A stretch of 7,126 nt of DNA, from positions 1-7,126 of the forward strand of contig CAZKTF010000190.1 in assembly GCA_964555565.1 (NCBI GenBank). Direction: 5' to 3'. Shown here piece by piece: positions 5,769 to 7,126 of this stretch. This stretch comes from CAZKTF01 sp964555565. Lineage in GTDB: Bacteria > Planctomycetota > JAJSAM01 > JAKLKS01. A model generated the notes under the pieces. That model worked only from the letters and a program-made list of their open reading frames with translations. It ran no database searches and had not been told where the DNA came from. The translations under genes were made by a program, and so were the position numbers. Every line of letters starts with the position of its first letter. The first letter of the stretch is position 1.

Positions 5769-7126
5769 AGGTATCCCAGGGAGCGGAGCCGGGCGACGGC
5801 GTCCGGGCTCAGCCCCCCCGCAGACTCCACGGGCTCGAGGAGTACCGCCTGCCGCCTGAGCGCCGCATCGACGAGGACGTCGATGCGCGGGCGGAGCGCG
5901 GCGGCGGCCGTGCCCGCCCCGGGCGCGGTCGCGGGGTCCGCCAGGGTCTCCTTCCCGCCCCCCTCCGGGATGTCGAAGAGCCGCACCGACTCCCCCTGCG
6001 CGTCGAGGACGAGCTTCCACCGCCCCGCGCGCACCCCGCGCCCCTCGAAGGGGACGTTCCCGCGGGGGTTCCCGGTGTCGAGGAGGATCTCCGCGTCGGC
6101 CGCCCCGTCCGCCGCGAGCGCGGCGCCCGGAGGCCGCGCCTCGCCGGCCCTGGGCTCCGGGAGGGCCAGCCCCGCGAGCGTGGGGGAGAGGCGCTGGGAC
6201 GCGACCACGGCCCGGGACCGCTTCCCCCGTTCCACCCCGGGGCCCGCGAGGACCAGCGCCACGCGCATCACCGGCTCGCCCAGGCTCCCCACGTGCCCGA
6301 ACCGGGGGCGCCCGTCCATCAGGTTCTCGCCATGGTCCGAGACGAAGGCGATCACAGCGCTCCCCTCGAGCCCCAGGCCGGAGAGCCCCCGCACGAGCCC
6401 CGCCACGCCCGCGTCCACCGTCCGCACCTCGCCGCCGTAGAGCATCCGCGCGATGCGCCCCGTCCGTTTCCCCTCGGGGGACTCCGCGTCCATCGACTCC
6501 ACGCCGTTGGGCGGGACCGTGGCGAACCACTTCGCGTCCTCCGCGGAGAGGTCCCGCGGCCAGGACTCCGGCGCCGGCCGGTAGGGGAAGTGGGGCTCCA
6601 TGAAGTGGAGCCAGAGGAGGGCGGGCTTGCCGCCGCGCTCCCCGAGCCACTCGAGCCCGCGCGCCACGACGTCGGGGGCCGCGGCGTCCCGGGCGTCCAC
6701 GAAGGTCGCGAACCCGCGCGAGAGAGGGACGAGCCCCTCGAGCGCCCCGTGGGCCCCGAAGAAGGCCGTGTCCCAGCCGGCCGCGCGGAAGACCTCGGCC
6801 AGCGTCGGGCCCTTCCACCCCGGGGAGGTGTCCCCCCAGCGGCGGACCCCGTGGACGAGGGGGACCTCCCCGGTCGAGAGGGAGCACATGGCCGGCGCGG
6901 TGAAGCAGGCGGGCGTCACGGCGTCCTCGTAGAGGACCCCGCGCGCGGCCAGCGCGTCGATGGCCGGGGTCCCCGCCTCGCCTCCGTAGCAGCCGATCAG
7001 GTCGGCGCGGAGGGTGTCCACCGTGACCACGACCACGGCCCGCACGCCCGGGCGGGCGCGGGCCCCGCCCGCGGCCCCGAGGAGGGCCGGCAGCGGGGGC
7101 GCGGCGAGCCCGGCGACGAACCCCGC
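5765..7126 (-). CDS. Exported sulfatase-superfamily hydrolase/transferase (5' truncated), Thr at nucleophile position
   Basis: The frame is open to the window edge, so the start lies outside; 453 residues are visible. The first 27 (7126-7046) are Ala/Leu/Gly-rich (AGFVAGLAAPPLPALLG) and look like the end of a signal peptide. A GTG at 7045-7043 could be taken as a start but is probably internal. Counting it as residue 1, sulfatase-family (PF00884) features are: metal-site VDTLRAD (Asp10, Thr11), TPAIDALAARGV (26-37), the nucleophile loop, LHFMEPHFPY (146-155), SDHGE (Asp237, His238), and His251 before EPVMRVALVL. It ends LRSLGYL, a common C-terminus in bacterial sulfatase-like proteins. The nucleophile loop reads CFTAPAMCSLSTG. 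Counting back from STG, the CxPxR position has Thr49 instead of Cys or Ser, and Met replaces Arg. Phosphatase-superfamily relatives with Thr nucleophiles (PEtN transferases, LtaS) exist. It may therefore be a phosphoryl-type transferase or hydrolase; the substrate is unknown. Confidence 0.93.
   Translation of the reverse strand, partial: AGFVAGLAAPPLPALLGAAGGARARPGVRAVVVVTVDTLRADLIGCYGGEAGTPAIDALAARGVLYEDAVTPACFTAPAMCSLSTGEVPLVHGVRRWGDTSPGWKGPTLAEVFRAAGWDTAFFGAHGALEGLVPLSRGFATFVDARDAAAPDVVARGLEWLGERGGKPALLWLHFMEPHFPYRPAPESWPRDLSAEDAKWFATVPPNGVESMDAESPEGKRTGRIARMLYGGEVRTVDAGVAGLVRGLSGLGLEGSAVIAFVSDHGENLMDGRPRFGHVGSLGEPVMRVALVLAGPGVERGKRSRAVVASQRLSPTLAGLALPEPRAGEARPPGAALAADGAADAEILLDTGNPRGNVPFEGRGVRAGRWKLVLDAQGESVRLFDIPEGGGKETLADPATAPGAGTAAAALRPRIDVLVDAALRRQAVLLEPVESAGGLSPDAVARLRSLGYL

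Noticed and set aside
1331..5833. 13-base identity CAGACTCCACGGG at 1331-1343 and 5821-5833
   Set aside because: One shared 13-mer in 7 kb of biased sequence is compatible with chance, and the second copy lies inside sulfatase coding sequence with no flanking similarity.
4851..6440. Plus-strand open frame of about 530 codons opposite the FGE-like and sulfatase genes
   Set aside because: The composition is low complexity and it lies antisense to two genes with clear family motifs.
5769..6887. Upstream extension of the FGE-like frame through the sulfatase region
   Set aside because: The extension is Arg/Gly/Pro-rich and overlaps the sulfatase frame, which has real motifs. The GTGA overlap, the Arg cluster and the hydrophobic anchor support the GTG at 5768.

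Overview
This window comes from a very GC-rich bacterial genome. Third codon positions are almost all G or C, so long spurious open frames appear on both strands. Shine-Dalgarno-like GAGGAGG and GGGAGGA motifs, overlapping stop/start pairs and Sec-type signal peptides all point to a bacterium. An exported TPR/HEAT-repeat protein, a sulfatase-superfamily enzyme and a formylglycine-generating-enzyme-like protein together suit lineages such as Planctomycetota, Acidobacteriota, Myxococcota or related uncultured groups. The sequence alone does not settle the phylum.

Layout, plus strand (1-3973): the 3' part of a sensor histidine kinase (1-606, cut by the window edge) overlaps by ATGA an OmpR/PhoB-type response regulator (603-1295). 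A 77-bp gap carries a perfect 12-bp palindrome (1303-1314) and an 8-bp-stem hairpin (1340-1359) just upstream of a strong Shine-Dalgarno. An 866-residue exported TPR/HEAT-repeat protein follows (1373-3973).

Layout, minus strand (3977-7126): read in transcription order, a sulfatase-superfamily protein (7126-5765, 5' end outside the window) is coupled by a GTGA overlap to a membrane-anchored or exported FGE/SUMF1-like protein (5768-4857). A 52-bp gap with a GC-rich hairpin follows, then an exported 275-residue protein of unknown family (4804-3977). The two gene blocks converge, with only 3 bp between the facing stop codons at 3973 and 3977.

How they may work together: the kinase and regulator form a two-component system; whether it controls the HEAT-repeat gene or the opposing block cannot be read from the sequence. 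The most interesting point concerns the sulfatase/FGE-like pair. The sulfatase has Thr at the position normally occupied by the Cys or Ser that becomes formylglycine. Its neighbour lacks both active-site cysteines of true FGE. The pair therefore resembles a sulfatase/FGE locus while neither partner shows the residues needed for formylglycine chemistry. No RNA genes, CRISPR arrays, insertion sequences or attachment sites were seen, and no stretch longer than 300 bases lacks a gene.
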